From an uncultured Azospirillum sp. (lineage in GTDB: Bacteria > Pseudomonadota > Alphaproteobacteria > Azospirillales > Azospirillaceae), in the NCBI GenBank assembly GCA_937960755.1, contig CALGOL010000439.1, positions 1 to 5,832 on the forward strand: DNA of 5,832 nt, given 5' to 3'. Of this stretch, positions 5,352 to 5,832 are shown piece after piece. Under the pieces are notes generated by a model, which saw only the letters and a program-made list of their open reading frames with translations, did not search any database and was not told the DNA's origin. The translations under genes and the position numbers were made by a program. Numbering within the stretch: position 1 is the stretch's first letter; every line of letters starts with the position of its first letter.

Positions 5352-5832
5352 TCACCGCGTCACCAGCCGGCCCAGGTCGCGGCGCACCCCGGCGTCAAGC
5401 CGGGCGTTGAGATCCTCCAACAGCCGGTTGGACAGGTTCTGCAACGCCGCCTCCCGCCCCGCCAGCGAGGTGTTTTCCGGCAAAGTGATAAACCGGCTGG
5501 CGTTGGCCTGGGTCGAGGCGCGCAAGCCGTCGGCCGACGGTTTTTCCGCCGTTATCTCCACCGCGATGCGGGCGTCGTAACGGGTGGTCTGCTCATTGGT
5601 CAACATGCCCTTGACGCCGCCGGTCTTGGGCAATTGCGACTCGACGATGGCGGCTTCGCGGATGGTCAGCCGAACAAAGCCGTCGCGTCCCGCCGCTTGC
5701 AGCCGGGCTTGCGCCCAGCGCCGCGCGCCTTCCGCCGGGGGAACCGCAATTGAAGCGTCGACCGACCCGGCGGGGCGGCGGGCGTTGTCCACCACGTCCA
5801 CCCGCGCCACATCCAGCATGATCGGGGCGAAG
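5352..5832 (-). CDS. Conserved alphaproteobacterial protein of unknown function, C-terminal part (5' end outside window)
   Basis: The - strand frame is open from the right edge to a TGA at 5352-5354, giving 159 visible residues. The ATG at 5819 is preceded in frame by Phe-Ala-Pro-Ile with no ribosome site visible in the few bases remaining. The pattern APIxLDVARVxVVD suggests an internal position, so the true start lies outside. Visible blocks are PPAEGARRWAQARL, an IREAAIVESQLP stretch, GMLTNEQTTRYDARIAVEI and a C-terminal Leu/Arg-rich helix (LQNLSNRLLEDLNARL). The sequence resembles a small secreted or lipid-anchored protein family I recall from Rhodospirillales genomes, with no known function. 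Because the N-terminus is missing, a signal peptide or lipobox cannot be checked. It converges on nosH, is not part of the nos transcript, and has no visible functional tie to it. The coding call rests on strong codon and family-like patterns; a shadow frame at 5326-5580 on the + strand is weaker. Confidence 0.75.
   Translation of the reverse strand, partial: FAPIMLDVARVDVVDNARRPAGSVDASIAVPPAEGARRWAQARLQAAGRDGFVRLTIREAAIVESQLPKTGGVKGMLTNEQTTRYDARIAVEITAEKPSADGLRASTQANASRFITLPENTSLAGREAALQNLSNRLLEDLNARLDAGVRRDLGRLVTR

Noticed and set aside
1..5832. CRISPR array, tRNA, rRNA or transposase gene
   Set aside because: No regularly spaced direct repeats, no tRNA or rRNA-like sequence and no transposase motif were seen on either strand.

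Overview
The window looks like part of the chromosome of a GC-rich alphaproteobacterium, plausibly in or near the Rhodospirillales. This is inferred from high-GC codon use, a convergent gene resembling a lipoprotein family I recall from that group, and palindromic dispersed repeats of types common in proteobacteria. No sequence search could be run, so the placement is tentative.

Five complete genes and one cut by the left edge run on the + strand. They form the accessory part of a nitrous oxide reductase (nos) cluster of the 'clade II' or atypical type. In order they are: the 3' end of a multiheme cytochrome c (to 346); a periplasmic diheme cytochrome c (392-1129); a strong hairpin (1141-1179) and an AT-rich promoter-like gap; a polytopic membrane protein resembling NosB (1293-1955); NosD (1955-3397); a Tat-exported polyferredoxin, NosG (3411-4178); and the membrane-bound iron-sulfur protein NosH (4175-5149). 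nosB/nosD and nosG/nosH overlap at stop/start codons and nosD/nosG are 13 bases apart, so nosBDGH is almost certainly one transcript. In the accepted model NosG and NosH pass quinol electrons to periplasmic cytochromes c, which reduce NosZ, while NosD helps assemble its copper centre. NosZ, NosF, NosY and NosL are not in the window.

The most unusual feature is a palindromic dispersed repeat of about 133 bp (1999-2131) inside the 5' end of nosD. It keeps the reading frame open and places about 45 extra residues between the charged n-region and the hydrophobic core of the NosD signal peptide.

Downstream of nosH lies a second, unrelated 110-bp palindromic repeat (5196-5305), in the gap between nosH and a convergent gene on the - strand. 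That gene (5352 to the right edge) encodes the C-terminal part of a conserved protein of unknown function, so the nos cluster ends at nosH on this side.
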